Positions 17,959 to 27,089 of a stretch of 64,000 nucleotides of DNA are shown here, piece by piece; position 1 is the stretch's first letter; the number at the start of each line of letters is the position of its first letter. The notes beneath the pieces are model-generated. The model made no database searches, was not told where the DNA came from, and saw only the letters and a list, made by a program, of their open reading frames with translations. The translations under genes were made by a program, and so were the position numbers. The DNA lies in assembly GCF_008084145.1 (NCBI RefSeq), contig NZ_VSDO01000005.1, positions 248,001-312,000 on the forward strand, given 5' to 3'. The DNA is from Paenibacillus faecis (lineage in GTDB: Bacteria > Bacillota > Bacilli > Paenibacillales > Paenibacillaceae).

Positions 17959-20211
17959 ATGGATCCGAATCAATATATCAAACTTGTAGGCTTAAAGGAA
18001 AATAACTTAAAAAATATAACACTCTCTATTCCCAAGAAGAAAATCACTGTGTTTACGGGCGTTTCCGGTTCCGGAAAGTCATCCATCGTGTTCGACACGA
18101 TCAGCAAGGAAGCCCAGCGTCAATTAAATCAAACATTTACGGCGTATATTCAAAATCGCTTGCCCACCTACAGTCAACCGGACGCATTGTCCATCGAGAA
18201 CCTGTCTCCGGCCGTGGTGATCGATCAAAAGCGATTAGGCGGAAACGTACGTTCAACGTTGGGTACGGTCACGGACACTTACTCCTTGCTGCGATTATTA
18301 TTTTCCCGGATCGGGCAGCCCTTCATAGGCGAATCGGATGTTTTTTCCTTCAATAATCCGAAGGGGATGTGTCCGAGGTGTCAGGGAATTGGGCGGAGGG
18401 TGGAGCCCGATATAGAGAAGCTGTTTGATAAGACAAAATCACTGAATGAAGGCGCGATTTTGTTCTCCACCTTCTCCGTGGGGACCTGGTATTGGCAGAA
18501 ACATCTCATCTCAGGCCTTTTTGATCCGGACAAAAAGTTAATGGATTACACGGAGACCGAGTGGCAAATGCTGCTTTATGGCAAAGACAAGAAAATCGTA
18601 CTCCCCTTAAAGAACGAACCTGTCAAGTATTTCGAAGGGGTAATTGACCGATTTAGACGCATGTTTTTGGAAAAAGAAATTCATCAATTATCAAACAATG
18701 TCAAGAAGTTTATTACCATAACCCATTGCACGGCATGTAATGGAACCCGGTTAAGCCACGAGGTATTAAATTGCAAAATAAATGGCTATAACATCGCCCA
18801 ATTCGCTGCTATGGAAATAGGCGAGTTGTTAAAAGTCATCGAAGCCATAAAAGATCCCATAGCCAAACCGATCATTTCCAATCTGTCCATTCGGTTGCAT
18901 CATCTTGTAGACATGGGACTCTACTATCTTTCGCTCAACCGGGAAACATCAACCTTGTCCGGCGGCGAATCGCAGCGCGTAAAAATGATACGGCATCTGA
19001 ACAGCAGTCTTACGGATATGATGTATATTTTTGATGAACCCAGTACCGGATTGCATCCCCGTGATGTACACCGCCTCAATCGGATGCTCGAGCGACTCCG
19101 GGACAAAGGAAACACCGTGATCGTGGTCGAGCATGACAAGGATGTGATTCAGATTGCCGATCATGTCGTCGATATTGGACCAGGCGCGGGTGAAAGTGGT
19201 GGCGAAATTGTCTATGAAGGAGATTTCCCGGGGTTGTGCGATGCCGATACATTAACCGGAAAGTATATGAGGGATACCCTATCCCTAAAAAAGGAAACTC
19301 GGAAATCCACCGGATATCTTTCCGTTGTTGGAGCCTCAAAACATAATCTGAAGCATGTTACTGCTCATATCCCTTGTGGTGTGCTCACTGTCATTACGGG
19401 AGTGGCCGGTTCGGGGAAAAGTACATTGATTTTTGATGTTTTTCTGGAGCAGCATCCGGATAGTATTGTGATCGACCAAAAGTCAGTGAGTACCTCGACC
19501 AGGTCAACCCCGGCGACTTATACGGGCATGATGGAGGCGATTCGGGATGCCTTTGCCTCAGCGAACAAGGTAAGCAAGTCGCTTTTTAGCTTTAATTCGG
19601 AAGGGGCTTGCCCGGACTGCCAAGGCAACGGGTTTATTACTACGGACCTGGCATTTCTTGAAAGTATTAGAACGACTTGCGAAACATGTCATGGGAAACG
19701 GTTCAAAGAAGAAGTTCTTCAGTATAAGTTAAATGGAAAATCCATATCGGATGTCCTGGACATGACCGTATTAGAGGCTCTATCTTTTTTCCGGGAGAAA
19801 GAAGTGGTCTCCATTTTACAAGCATTATCGGAAGTTGGATTAGACTATATGACGTTGGGTCAACCGTTGAATACGTTATCGGGCGGGGAATGCCAAAGAC
19901 TTAAATTAGCGGGCGAGCTTCACCGATCCGGGAACATCTATGTGTTGGACGAGCCGACGACGGGGCTTCACATGTCCGATGTGAGACATTTAATATCCAT
20001 TCTCAATCGCTTGGTTGATAACGGCAGTACCGTCATTGTGATCGAACACCATCTGGATGTGATGAAACAAGCGGATTGGATTATTGATCTTGGCCCCGAT
20101 GGCGGGAAACATGGAGGAGAGATCATGTTCGCAGGCACGCCGCAAGATTTGGTGACCCGATGCAACTCGATAACCGCACAATATTTAAGAAATGAGATTC
20201 CGGGGGACTGA
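17959..20211 (+). CDS. Short UvrA-like ABC-type excinuclease subunit paralogue
   Basis: A 750-residue UvrA paralogue with two ABC ATPase halves. Walker A motifs are GVSGSGKSS near residue 33 and GVAGSGKST near 483; signatures are LSGGESQRV and LSGGECQRL; zinc-knuckle pairs are CPRCQGIG, CTACNGTR, CPDCQGNG and CETCHGKR. Canonical UvrA is about 940-950 residues; this shorter class lacks the UvrB-binding insertion. Such proteins are linked to drug tolerance or self-resistance rather than general repair (family knowledge). The ATG at 17959 has AGGAG at 8-9 bases. A WYL regulator follows after 3 bases. Confidence 0.85.
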   Translation: MDPNQYIKLVGLKENNLKNITLSIPKKKITVFTGVSGSGKSSIVFDTISKEAQRQLNQTFTAYIQNRLPTYSQPDALSIENLSPAVVIDQKRLGGNVRSTLGTVTDTYSLLRLLFSRIGQPFIGESDVFSFNNPKGMCPRCQGIGRRVEPDIEKLFDKTKSLNEGAILFSTFSVGTWYWQKHLISGLFDPDKKLMDYTETEWQMLLYGKDKKIVLPLKNEPVKYFEGVIDRFRRMFLEKEIHQLSNNVKKFITITHCTACNGTRLSHEVLNCKINGYNIAQFAAMEIGELLKVIEAIKDPIAKPIISNLSIRLHHLVDMGLYYLSLNRETSTLSGGESQRVKMIRHLNSSLTDMMYIFDEPSTGLHPRDVHRLNRMLERLRDKGNTVIVVEHDKDVIQIADHVVDIGPGAGESGGEIVYEGDFPGLCDADTLTGKYMRDTLSLKKETRKSTGYLSVVGASKHNLKHVTAHIPCGVLTVITGVAGSGKSTLIFDVFLEQHPDSIVIDQKSVSTSTRSTPATYTGMMEAIRDAFASANKVSKSLFSFNSEGACPDCQGNGFITTDLAFLESIRTTCETCHGKRFKEEVLQYKLNGKSISDVLDMTVLEALSFFREKEVVSILQALSEVGLDYMTLGQPLNTLSGGECQRLKLAGELHRSGNIYVLDEPTTGLHMSDVRHLISILNRLVDNGSTVIVIEHHLDVMKQADWIIDLGPDGGKHGGEIMFAGTPQDLVTRCNSITAQYLRNEIPGD

Positions 20212-20214
20212 ACC

Positions 20215-21129
20215 TTGAAAATCGAACGGTTATTAGGGATCATTGTGCTGCTGATTCACAGGAAAAGGATGAAGGCGGAGGACCTATCGAGGTATTTTGA
20301 AGTATCCGAGAGAACGATATACCGGGATATCGATTCTCTTCATCGAGCAGGGATTCCCATCGTATCGCTTTCCGGACAAGACGGCGGTTATGAATTAATG
20401 GATGGGTTCAAATGGGATAAAACGTATCTGACTTTAGAGGATTTACTCTCGATCCAATGGGCGTTAAGAAGTGTTGAAAAGGCTACGGGGTTCGAGGATA
20501 TCCACGACTTGATTTCAAAAATCAATCTTTTAATCGACACAGTCCCCGCGCAAGACCCAAGCATCCAATTGCAAATTTCGCATTCGAATAACAGTTTGCA
20601 ACATATTCAAGCCCTATACAAATCCATTCAGAATTGTACTGTAATCAGGATTCGATACGTGGATCATAAAGGAATTGAAACCGTACGGGATATGGAACCG
20701 ATGGGAATCTTTTTAAAAGATTATCACTGGTATACTTGGGGGCATTGTTTACTGCGGAAGGAACTCAGAGTCTTTAAATTAACCCGGATCATTGAAACGT
20801 ATAACACAGATCGCTATTTTACCAGGCGTGCCTATACGATTGAAGATCTCTATGGCAAGGATGACGGGAAAGCGGATAGCGGCGTAATCACGGTTGGCCT
20901 CCAATTTAGCCCAGAGATGAGGGCGCAAGTATTAGATCATTTTCAGAAAGATGAAATCATAAATCATCCGGACGGGACGATCCTCGTAAAGAAAAATTAT
21001 TACACGGTTGATAAAGCTATCGCGCAAATTATTGGTTTTGGAAATAAAGTCCGTATTATTTATCCTGAAGAACTCATTCAGAAGTTTATAGCATGTTTAG
21101 ATGACATCAAAAAATTGTACACCGGCTAA
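20215..21129 (+). CDS. YafY/DeoR-type HTH and WYL-domain regulator
   Basis: A 304-residue regulator: N-terminal winged helix (1-60, RMKAEDLSRYFEVSERTIYRDI), a glycine-rich wing (GQDGGYEL), and a WYL domain at about 135-215 (IRIRYVDHKG, MEPMGIFLKDYHWYTWG). WYL domains commonly bind nucleic acid or small ligands, often in stress or DNA-damage responses. It starts at TTG 3 bases after the UvrA-like stop, in one operon with it, which suggests joint control of DNA-damage or drug tolerance. Confidence 0.88.
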   Translation: MKIERLLGIIVLLIHRKRMKAEDLSRYFEVSERTIYRDIDSLHRAGIPIVSLSGQDGGYELMDGFKWDKTYLTLEDLLSIQWALRSVEKATGFEDIHDLISKINLLIDTVPAQDPSIQLQISHSNNSLQHIQALYKSIQNCTVIRIRYVDHKGIETVRDMEPMGIFLKDYHWYTWGHCLLRKELRVFKLTRIIETYNTDRYFTRRAYTIEDLYGKDDGKADSGVITVGLQFSPEMRAQVLDHFQKDEIINHPDGTILVKKNYYTVDKAIAQIIGFGNKVRIIYPEELIQKFIACLDDIKKLYTG

Positions 21130-21223
21130 AAGATTGTGGAGAAATAAACGAAGTTTGGGATGATTTAAACTATAATAAAAATGTGGTATAAAGAGCTGAG
21201 GTAGAAATGAGGGAGGATCGACC

Positions 21224-21805
21224 ATGACCAAGAGGAATGAATCCAGCGACAACAAGGTGCTGTCCCCAGAACAGGGGGAAGAACTGCTCGCGGCATTGAA
21301 AGCCCGATTTGAGAAAAATAGGAACCGCCATGACGGCCTGGAATGGGCGGAAGTTCAAGCCAAGCTCGAAGCGAACGCCGAGAAAATGTGGTCGCTCTAT
21401 GAAATGGAGAGAACCGGCGGCGAACCGGATGTGGTCGGTCATGATCCAGCGACAGGCGAATACATTTTTTACGATTGTTCCGCGGAAAGCCCGAAAGGCC
21501 GCCGAAGTGTTTGCTATGACCGCGAAGCGCTGGAGTCGCGGAAGGAACACAAGCCGCAGAATAGCGCGCTGGATATGGCGGCCGCCATGGGGATTGAGCT
21601 TTTAACGGAAGAACAATACCGGGAATTGCAGAAGCTTGGAAAGTTTGATACGAAAACATCGAGTTGGGTGGTCACCCCCGACAATATTAGAAAACTTGGC
21701 GGAGCCCTCTTTTGCGACCGGCGCTACGAGACGGTGTTTGTGTACCACAATGGCGCGGAATCCTACTATGCCGCCAGAGGGTTCCGCGGCTCGCTGAGGG
21801 TCTGA
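21224..21805 (+). CDS. DUF4256 family protein
   Basis: A 193-residue soluble protein matching the DUF4256 pattern (EELLAALKARFEKN, GGEPDVVGHD, GEYIFYDCSAESPKGRRS, MAAAMGIELLTEEQYR, ALFCDRRYETVFVYHN). Function unknown; often found as a single gene in Bacillota. GGGAGGA precedes the ATG. It may be co-transcribed with the DUF4317 gene 61 bases downstream. Confidence 0.82.
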   Translation: MTKRNESSDNKVLSPEQGEELLAALKARFEKNRNRHDGLEWAEVQAKLEANAEKMWSLYEMERTGGEPDVVGHDPATGEYIFYDCSAESPKGRRSVCYDREALESRKEHKPQNSALDMAAAMGIELLTEEQYRELQKLGKFDTKTSSWVVTPDNIRKLGGALFCDRRYETVFVYHNGAESYYAARGFRGSLRV

Positions 21806-21866
21806 GTACGGGAGGCACCTCGGTTTCGGAAAGACCATTTCACTTTTAGGAGATGTCCCATAGAAC

Positions 21867-23030
21867 ATGCTAAAGAAAGAAGTCGCATATATTCGCAAGC
21901 AGTTTAAGCTGGATCACGAAAAGCTCCAAATTTACGATATTTTGAATGTGTATATTATGAAGGAAACGAACGAGATTTATCATTACGAGCGACAGCCTTT
22001 TGCGCTGGTGGACAGGGAAAAGCAGGAGCTCTATATGGGGAATTTCAAAAAGCTGCTGGCCGGCGAATTGGATCAAAAGCTGTTCGAGCTGAAGCTTCAC
22101 GAAGAAGCGGAGACGCCTACGCGGGTGCTTCTCCATCAAGGTCTGGTAACCGGGGATGCGGAGGAATGGCATGATCTGATGATCCTGCTGGTGGAGAAGA
22201 TGCTCGCGGACACCCATTATGAAAAGGATACGGTGATTACTTTTGTCCGCGGGCAATACTATCAGCCGACCAAAGCCAGAAACGAAGAGGCCGAGGAAAG
22301 CGAAAACGACGAGATGTTCGCCAATCCGTTCATTCTGTGCAGCATCAATTCTACGGAGCAGCAAAAGAAAACGCTCATGTTCGATTACGTCGAGCGGGAA
22401 TTCAAATACAATGTGATCGTGGACCCGATCATTAAGTTGAGTTCGCCGGAGCAGGGTTTTTTCTACCCCAGCGTAACGGACGGCTATTCCGACGTGAATC
22501 GGGTGCTGTACTGCTCGGGAAGGGCGCACGAACCGAATCAGCATTTCATCGAGGAAGTCCTGAATGCCGAGAAGACCGTAACGGCGTTGGAGGAGAGAGC
22601 TATTTTTGAGGAGATCGTGAAGGAAGTGGCGGGAGAACAGCTCGACGCCTCAACGATCGCCAGCGTGTACGAGGAAATTCATCAGGTCATCGAGACCCAT
22701 GAAGAGGAAGAACCGCCGAAGCTGGACTATAAAGATGTGGAACGCATGCTGATGGTCAGCGGCGTGGAGAATGTGACGGCGGAAAAAGTGGAACGGGCGT
22801 TCGAAACGATCGTCGATGACAGGAACTACGAAATCAAAGCGACCAGCGTCGTCCCGAAATTCACTTCGAAATCGATTAAGATCGATACGAAGGTCGCCAC
22901 GATTTCGGTCAGCCCGCAGGATCTGAAGTACGTGAGACAGGTGAATTATCAAGGGAAACGGTGTATTTTGATCGAGGTAGACGAGGATGCCGTGATTGAA
23001 GGATTTACGCTGAATACGGAGACGTTGTAG
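21867..23030 (+). CDS. DUF4317 family protein
   Basis: A 387-residue protein starting MLKKEVAYIRKQFKLDHEKL and containing INSTEQQKKTLMFDYVEREF, which fits the DUF4317 family of Bacillota. Acidic, soluble, no known catalytic motif; function unknown. GGAG lies 13 bases before the ATG, a longer spacing than usual. It ends the DUF4256/DUF4317 pair. Confidence 0.82.
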   Translation: MLKKEVAYIRKQFKLDHEKLQIYDILNVYIMKETNEIYHYERQPFALVDREKQELYMGNFKKLLAGELDQKLFELKLHEEAETPTRVLLHQGLVTGDAEEWHDLMILLVEKMLADTHYEKDTVITFVRGQYYQPTKARNEEAEESENDEMFANPFILCSINSTEQQKKTLMFDYVEREFKYNVIVDPIIKLSSPEQGFFYPSVTDGYSDVNRVLYCSGRAHEPNQHFIEEVLNAEKTVTALEERAIFEEIVKEVAGEQLDASTIASVYEEIHQVIETHEEEEPPKLDYKDVERMLMVSGVENVTAEKVERAFETIVDDRNYEIKATSVVPKFTSKSIKIDTKVATISVSPQDLKYVRQVNYQGKRCILIEVDEDAVIEGFTLNTETL

Positions 23031-23160
23031 GTCGGGGGAGTTCCGGTTCGAGTGGGCGTAACGCTGGACAGGAGTATACAGGATGGAGTTAAATGCGGCT
23101 GTATCATGCCATCATCGATCTGCCAGTACCAGCAGCCTATGGGAAAACGTTGATCACAGA

Positions 23161-23348
23161 GAATTCCTGCAAAAGTGCATGTTTTTTTCTTGTTTGGGGC
23201 CCAAATTTCAAAATTCCTGCAATTCTGCAGGAATTTTCGACGAAATCGGCTCGTTTCTCTAAAATCGTCAGAAATGCCTGCAGATTTGCATCTTTTTTCG
23301 CATCTGCGCGTGGATTGGCCTGAAATACCTGCAGATTTGCATCTTTTT
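23161..23348 (+). repeat. Interspersed repeat family 1, copy A
   Basis: A 188-bp intergenic element that starts gaattcctgca, contains attcctgcaattctgcaggaat, then gacgaaatcggctcgtttctct, and ends with two cctgcagatttgcatctttt blocks. It is the same element as at 28656 (inverted), 42534 and 47868. Small ORFs reading through it in several frames are artefacts of the repeat. Confidence 0.88.
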
Positions 23349-23428
23349 GCAATTGGAAGTGTTGGGAGTACGCAAGGCACCTTGACAGCTAGTGGGTATG
23401 GCAGAAAGAAAATAATAAGGGTGGCTCA

Positions 23429-23652
23429 ATGGACATTAAGGAACTTGAAGGTGTCATAAAATTACCTGCTAATAAGAGGTATGAGTACTTTATTAAGAAG
23501 GTAGCCCTAAAAGCATTGCCTTAGAAGAGTTTATAGAAGATTGGTTACCCGGCCTTAAAGACGAGGGTAATAGGGTGTCTGTATTTTGGAATAACGAGGA
23601 TTGCATGAAAAAACCTATTAACAACAACAAGAGCGGGAAAGGCTGCCTTTAG
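23429..23652 (+). pseudogene. Broken DUF2750-type gene
   Basis: From ATG 23429 the frame reads MDIKELEGVIKLPANKRYEY and FIKKVA, the N-terminus of a DUF2750 protein, and soon hits TAG (23522-23524). In another frame the C-terminal part follows: LEEFIEDWLPGLKDEG then VSVFWNN. The middle (about 50 residues) is missing and the frame is lost, so this is an internal deletion. A terminator hairpin overlaps its end. Confidence 0.7.
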
Positions 23653-23672
23653 GCCTATACCCGCTCTTATTT
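23629..23672 (+). terminator. Terminator at the DUF2750 remnant
   Basis: Perfect 9-base stem aagagcggg/cccgctctt (23629-23637 and 23660-23668) followed by atttgttc. Confidence 0.6.
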
Positions 23673-23690
23673 GTTCGCATTGTCCTTCTT

Positions 23691-23831
23691 TTACAGCTCT
23701 ACATATTCGTTTTCTACCAGTTTAAAAAAGTCGGAAGGCTTGATTTTTAACCCTTTGCAAAGTTCAAATATTTTGGTTACAGAGGGTTCATTTCTGCCAA
23801 CTTCAATCATGGAAATATAAGATCGATCCAC
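23691..23831 (-). pseudogene. C-terminal remnant of an XRE-type HTH regulator
   Basis: On the minus strand 46 codons read DRSYISMIEVGRNEPSVTKI and FELCKGLKIKPSDFF, the recognition-helix half of an XRE/Cro HTH domain, ending at TAA. The first half of the domain is not present in frame upstream; only an A-rich degenerate stretch is seen. It may start at GTG 23831 but would lack helices 1-2. Confidence 0.65.
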
Positions 23832-24033
23832 AAGGAATCATCAACAGATCTCGATTTTCTTTTTTTAATTTTGTAAAACAATTACATATTGTTGGAAACT
23901 TTATCTGTTGCAGTTAGTATAACAGACTGATAATAGGCTCAAGAGGATCTGGCGTATGAATGCTGCTACACTAAAAAGGCCGATCTGCGCAACATTGAAG
24001 CGTTAGGACATGAATTGAAGGAGGGCAACTGCA

Positions 24034-24321
24034 ATGCAGATTCCGTCATGGTTTCATAGTGTGATTCAGGAGAGGGTGAACAGCGTTATGGTTCAAATCG
24101 AACGTCAGCCCGAGTTACGAAAGCTTGGGGCCGAAGAGCATGCGGCTCTTGATGCTATGTTTCCTGGCGTGAACAAGGCACAGATACCGGAGTTTCTGGA
24201 TTGGGAGGACAAGCTTCATTGCAGAAGAGCTGCAGAGAATGAAGGCTTGTATATGCAAGGCGTAAAAGATGGAGTGCAGCTGGCGATTGCGTTGCTGAGT
24301 GATGATGGTCGGAGGACTTAA
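24034..24321 (+). CDS. Small hypothetical protein
   Basis: A 95-residue acidic soluble protein starting MQIPSWFHSVIQERVNSV, with a C-terminal amphipathic helix (GVKDGVQLAIALLSDDG). A good GAAGGAGGG ribosome binding site precedes the ATG. I do not recognise the family. It sits in the accessory region beside pseudogenes. Confidence 0.6.
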   Translation: MQIPSWFHSVIQERVNSVMVQIERQPELRKLGAEEHAALDAMFPGVNKAQIPEFLDWEDKLHCRRAAENEGLYMQGVKDGVQLAIALLSDDGRRT

Positions 24322-24586
24322 AGGCGATTCCCCATACAAGTATGCTCAAACAGGCGATCGGTCTTTTGGTCCAAGTTTTTGCGGTATGATGTTTACTAAT
24401 ATGAACTTAAGACCACTCCATGATATTACTGCGATATGCTATAACGAGGACTTTTTTTATAGATTATTCAAAATGGATGTGCTAGGTTTGAACAAAAATG
24501 ATGAAGTAAGGCTTATCTTGATGTTGCAAGCAACACAATTTGAGCTAAAAAGAATCGGAAACCGAAATAAAACGATGGAGGAATAG
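24299..24586 (+). CDS. Small hypothetical ORF overlapping its neighbour
   Basis: A 95-codon ORF that overlaps the preceding gene by 23 bases and ends 3 bases before the lipoprotein start. The second half (LGLNKNDEVRLILMLQATQF) looks like an ordinary helical protein. No convincing ribosome binding site is visible, so the N-terminus may be shorter or the ORF may be a fragment. Function unknown. Confidence 0.35.
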   Translation: MMMVGGLKGDSPYKYAQTGDRSFGPSFCGMMFTNMNLRPLHDITAICYNEDFFYRLFKMDVLGLNKNDEVRLILMLQATQFELKRIGNRNKTMEE

Positions 24587-24589
24587 CTT

Positions 24590-25666
24590 GTGAAAAGCAC
24601 AAGATACTTTGCGCTTGTCGTGGCGATGGTCTTGCTGACGGTGTTAGCTGCTTGTTCAGATAAGCCCACGCCGATTGATCAGCCTGCGTCCTCATCGCAA
24701 CCATCAGGTCAGATTTATTTGTATGGGGAACAGCATGGCGTAAAAAAAATTTTAGATAAAGAATTAGAGCTATGGAGTGATTACTACAACAACAAAAATA
24801 TGCGACATTTATTTATTGAAACTCCGTACTATACCGCGGAGTTTTTAAACATTTGGATGCGGTCGGATAGCGATGATATTTTAGACGAGATCTATGAGGA
24901 TTGGATGGATACTGCGTCGCATAACCCTGATATTAAGGAGTTCTATAAGAAGATAAAAAGCAAATGTCCCAAAACGATTTTTCATGGTACGGATGTTGGC
25001 CACCAGTACGATACGATCGGAGAACGATTTATAAAGTATTTGGAAAAAAACAACATGCAAGGCTCTGAGCAATACTTGCTGGCGCAGGAGGCTATTGAGC
25101 AAGGTAAATATTACTATGGAAATTCCGATGACGCGTATCGCGAAAACAAAATGGCGGAGAACTTTATCCGCGAGTTTAACAATCTAAGTGGCGAAAGCGT
25201 GATGGGGATTTACGGTGGAGCGCATACCGGGTTTGACGGCATGGATTACACTACGCGTTCCGTTCCCAGCATGGCAAATCAGTTGAAAAAAGTTTACGGC
25301 AACAACATTTATTCGGAAGACTTAATTGGGTTAGCGAAAGATATCGAACCGAGCAGAGTGGATACTATAGTAGTTAACGAAAAAAAATATGAGGCTTCGT
25401 ATTTTGGAAAACAAGATTTGACCGGATTTGAAGATTATGCATACCGGGAGTTTTGGCGTTTGGAGAATGCGTACAATGATTTCAAAGATAAGTCAAAAAC
25501 AGGCGATGTATTGCCTTATGACAACTATCCGATGCTGATAGAAACAGGGCAAGTTTTTGTTATAGACTATACAAAAACAGACGATTCGCATGTGAGAAAG
25601 TATTACCGTTCTGACGGGAAGGTTTGGGATAATATGCCGTCAACCGAGGAGTTTACGGCAGAGTGA
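24590..25666 (+). CDS. ChaN/EreA-like lipoprotein
   Basis: A 358-residue predicted lipoprotein: signal segment 1-21 with lipobox LAAC (Cys22). The mature part has IYLYGEQHG near 43, HLFIETPYYTAEFLN near 72, GTDVGHQYDTIG near 131 and MGIYGGAHTG near 207. The two G-x-x-H motifs and the acidic ETP motif resemble the ChaN / erythromycin-esterase-like superfamily, whose members bind haem or hydrolyse esters; the activity here is uncertain. GTG start after GGAGG. Confidence 0.65.
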   Translation: MKSTRYFALVVAMVLLTVLAACSDKPTPIDQPASSSQPSGQIYLYGEQHGVKKILDKELELWSDYYNNKNMRHLFIETPYYTAEFLNIWMRSDSDDILDEIYEDWMDTASHNPDIKEFYKKIKSKCPKTIFHGTDVGHQYDTIGERFIKYLEKNNMQGSEQYLLAQEAIEQGKYYYGNSDDAYRENKMAENFIREFNNLSGESVMGIYGGAHTGFDGMDYTTRSVPSMANQLKKVYGNNIYSEDLIGLAKDIEPSRVDTIVVNEKKYEASYFGKQDLTGFEDYAYREFWRLENAYNDFKDKSKTGDVLPYDNYPMLIETGQVFVIDYTKTDDSHVRKYYRSDGKVWDNMPSTEEFTAE

Positions 25667-25848
25667 GTTTTGGAACAGACGTCTCAATGGAGGCTGCTGA
25701 AATCGTACGAATCTACGGCATGCGCTGAAGTATCGAGTGATGATCGGACATGGGGAGTACTCTTTTTTCTCTTTGCCGATGAGGTCTGCGGCCTGGACTC
25801 TCAGGCCGTAGGGGGTGGTAAAATGGATATAGCAAAGGAGTGAATGAA

Positions 25849-26847
25849 ATGGACAACCATACAGATATCTTAATATACCAGACAGAAGATGGAAATACTA
25901 AGATTGATGTCAAGTTAGAAAACGGCACAGTCTGGATGACGCAAAAGGCGATTGCGGAATTGTATCAGAAGGGTGTAAACACAATAAATGAACATATAAA
26001 GAACATTTACGAAGAACGTGAATTGAACGAAGAAGCAACTATTCGGAAAAACCGAATAGTTCAAACTGAAGGGCAACGACAAGTAGAACGAGAAGTATCA
26101 TTTTATAACCTTGAGATGATCATCGCCATCGGATACCGTGTCCGCTCACATAGAGGTACGCAGTTCAGGCGGTGGGCAACAGAACGGCTCAACGAATACC
26201 TCGTCAAAGGTTTTACAATGGATGATGAACGCTTGAAGGATATACGTAATTTCGGACAAGACTACTTTGATGAATTGCTCCAGCGTATCCGAGATATCCG
26301 TGCATCAGAGAAAAGGTTTTATCGCAAAATTACGGATATATATGCTACATCAATCGATTATGATGCACAAGCAGAGTTGTCTAAGGAGTTCTTCGCAACC
26401 GTTCAGAATAAACTGCATTTTGCTATTCATGGACATACAGCAGCTGAATTAATCGCAGAACGTGCCGATGCTGAGAAGGAGAATATGGGGCTAACAAGTT
26501 GGAAGGGCGATAAAGTAAGAAAGTCCGATGTTACTATTGCCAAAAATTATTTATCCGACAAGGAATTGCAGTCCTTGAATCGTATTGTAACCATGTATTT
26601 GGACTATGCGGAAGATCAAGCGGAACGACAGAATCCAATGTATATGAAGGATTGGATTGAAAAGTTGAACTCTTTCTTAAAATTTAATGAGCATGAAATT
26701 CTTACAGATGCAGGGAAGATATCACAAGAAGTTGCCGAAAAATTGGCACTTGGCCAATATGAGAAATACAATGCGAAACGAATTGAGAATCAACACAATC
26801 AAGAGGATGACTTTACCAATTTTATTAATAAAAATCGATTGAAATAA
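25849..26847 (+). CDS. RhuM family protein
   Basis: A 332-residue RhuM-type protein: VWMTQKAIAELYQKGVNTIN near residue 30, FYNLEMIIAIGYRVRS near 87, and RRWATERLNEYLVKGF near 108 are family hallmarks. RhuM proteins occur on pathogenicity and mobile islands, sometimes beside toxin-antitoxin or Fic genes; their biochemistry is not settled. ATG 25849 lies 8 bases after AAAGGAG; the GTG at 25840 overlaps the binding site. Its AT-rich composition and neighbours point to an acquired region. Confidence 0.88.
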   Translation: MDNHTDILIYQTEDGNTKIDVKLENGTVWMTQKAIAELYQKGVNTINEHIKNIYEERELNEEATIRKNRIVQTEGQRQVEREVSFYNLEMIIAIGYRVRSHRGTQFRRWATERLNEYLVKGFTMDDERLKDIRNFGQDYFDELLQRIRDIRASEKRFYRKITDIYATSIDYDAQAELSKEFFATVQNKLHFAIHGHTAAELIAERADAEKENMGLTSWKGDKVRKSDVTIAKNYLSDKELQSLNRIVTMYLDYAEDQAERQNPMYMKDWIEKLNSFLKFNEHEILTDAGKISQEVAEKLALGQYEKYNAKRIENQHNQEDDFTNFINKNRLK

Positions 26848-27026
26848 CTGATTTTAACCCCTCTAGATGTTTCTAGGGAGGTTGTATTGGGGTGGTATCT
26901 TTTCCCAAGTCGTTTTGAGCTTTTTCGTACGCTTAATCCGGCACATGAATGCAACTATGCGAAAAAAGCCAACGAGCACGGCTTGCTCTTGCTTTATTGG
27001 ATGAGGGATCGAAGATGAGTTAATTC

Positions 27027-27052
27027 AGGGGCCGTAGCGGCCCCTTTTTTTG
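27027..27052. terminator. Strong terminator between the RhuM gene and a secreted protein gene
   Basis: Stem ggggcc/ggcccc with loop gtagc (27027-27045 with flanking A-T pair), then tttttttg. The 26848-27026 stretch before it contains no recognised gene. Confidence 0.8.
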
Positions 27053-27089
27053 TGTTGGTGTTTACCCGGTTCAGCATATCGATTCACGG

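Noticed and set aside
23093..23459. Several small ORFs on both strands (for example 23093-23323 plus and 23137-23352 minus)
   Set aside because: They read through interspersed repeat copy A; similar frames appear at each repeat copy and none has a ribosome binding site.
26848..27020. Possible gene end before the terminator at 27027 (frame ending LLLLYWMRDRR)
   Set aside because: Short open frame without start or recognisable family; could be a remnant but not supportable.
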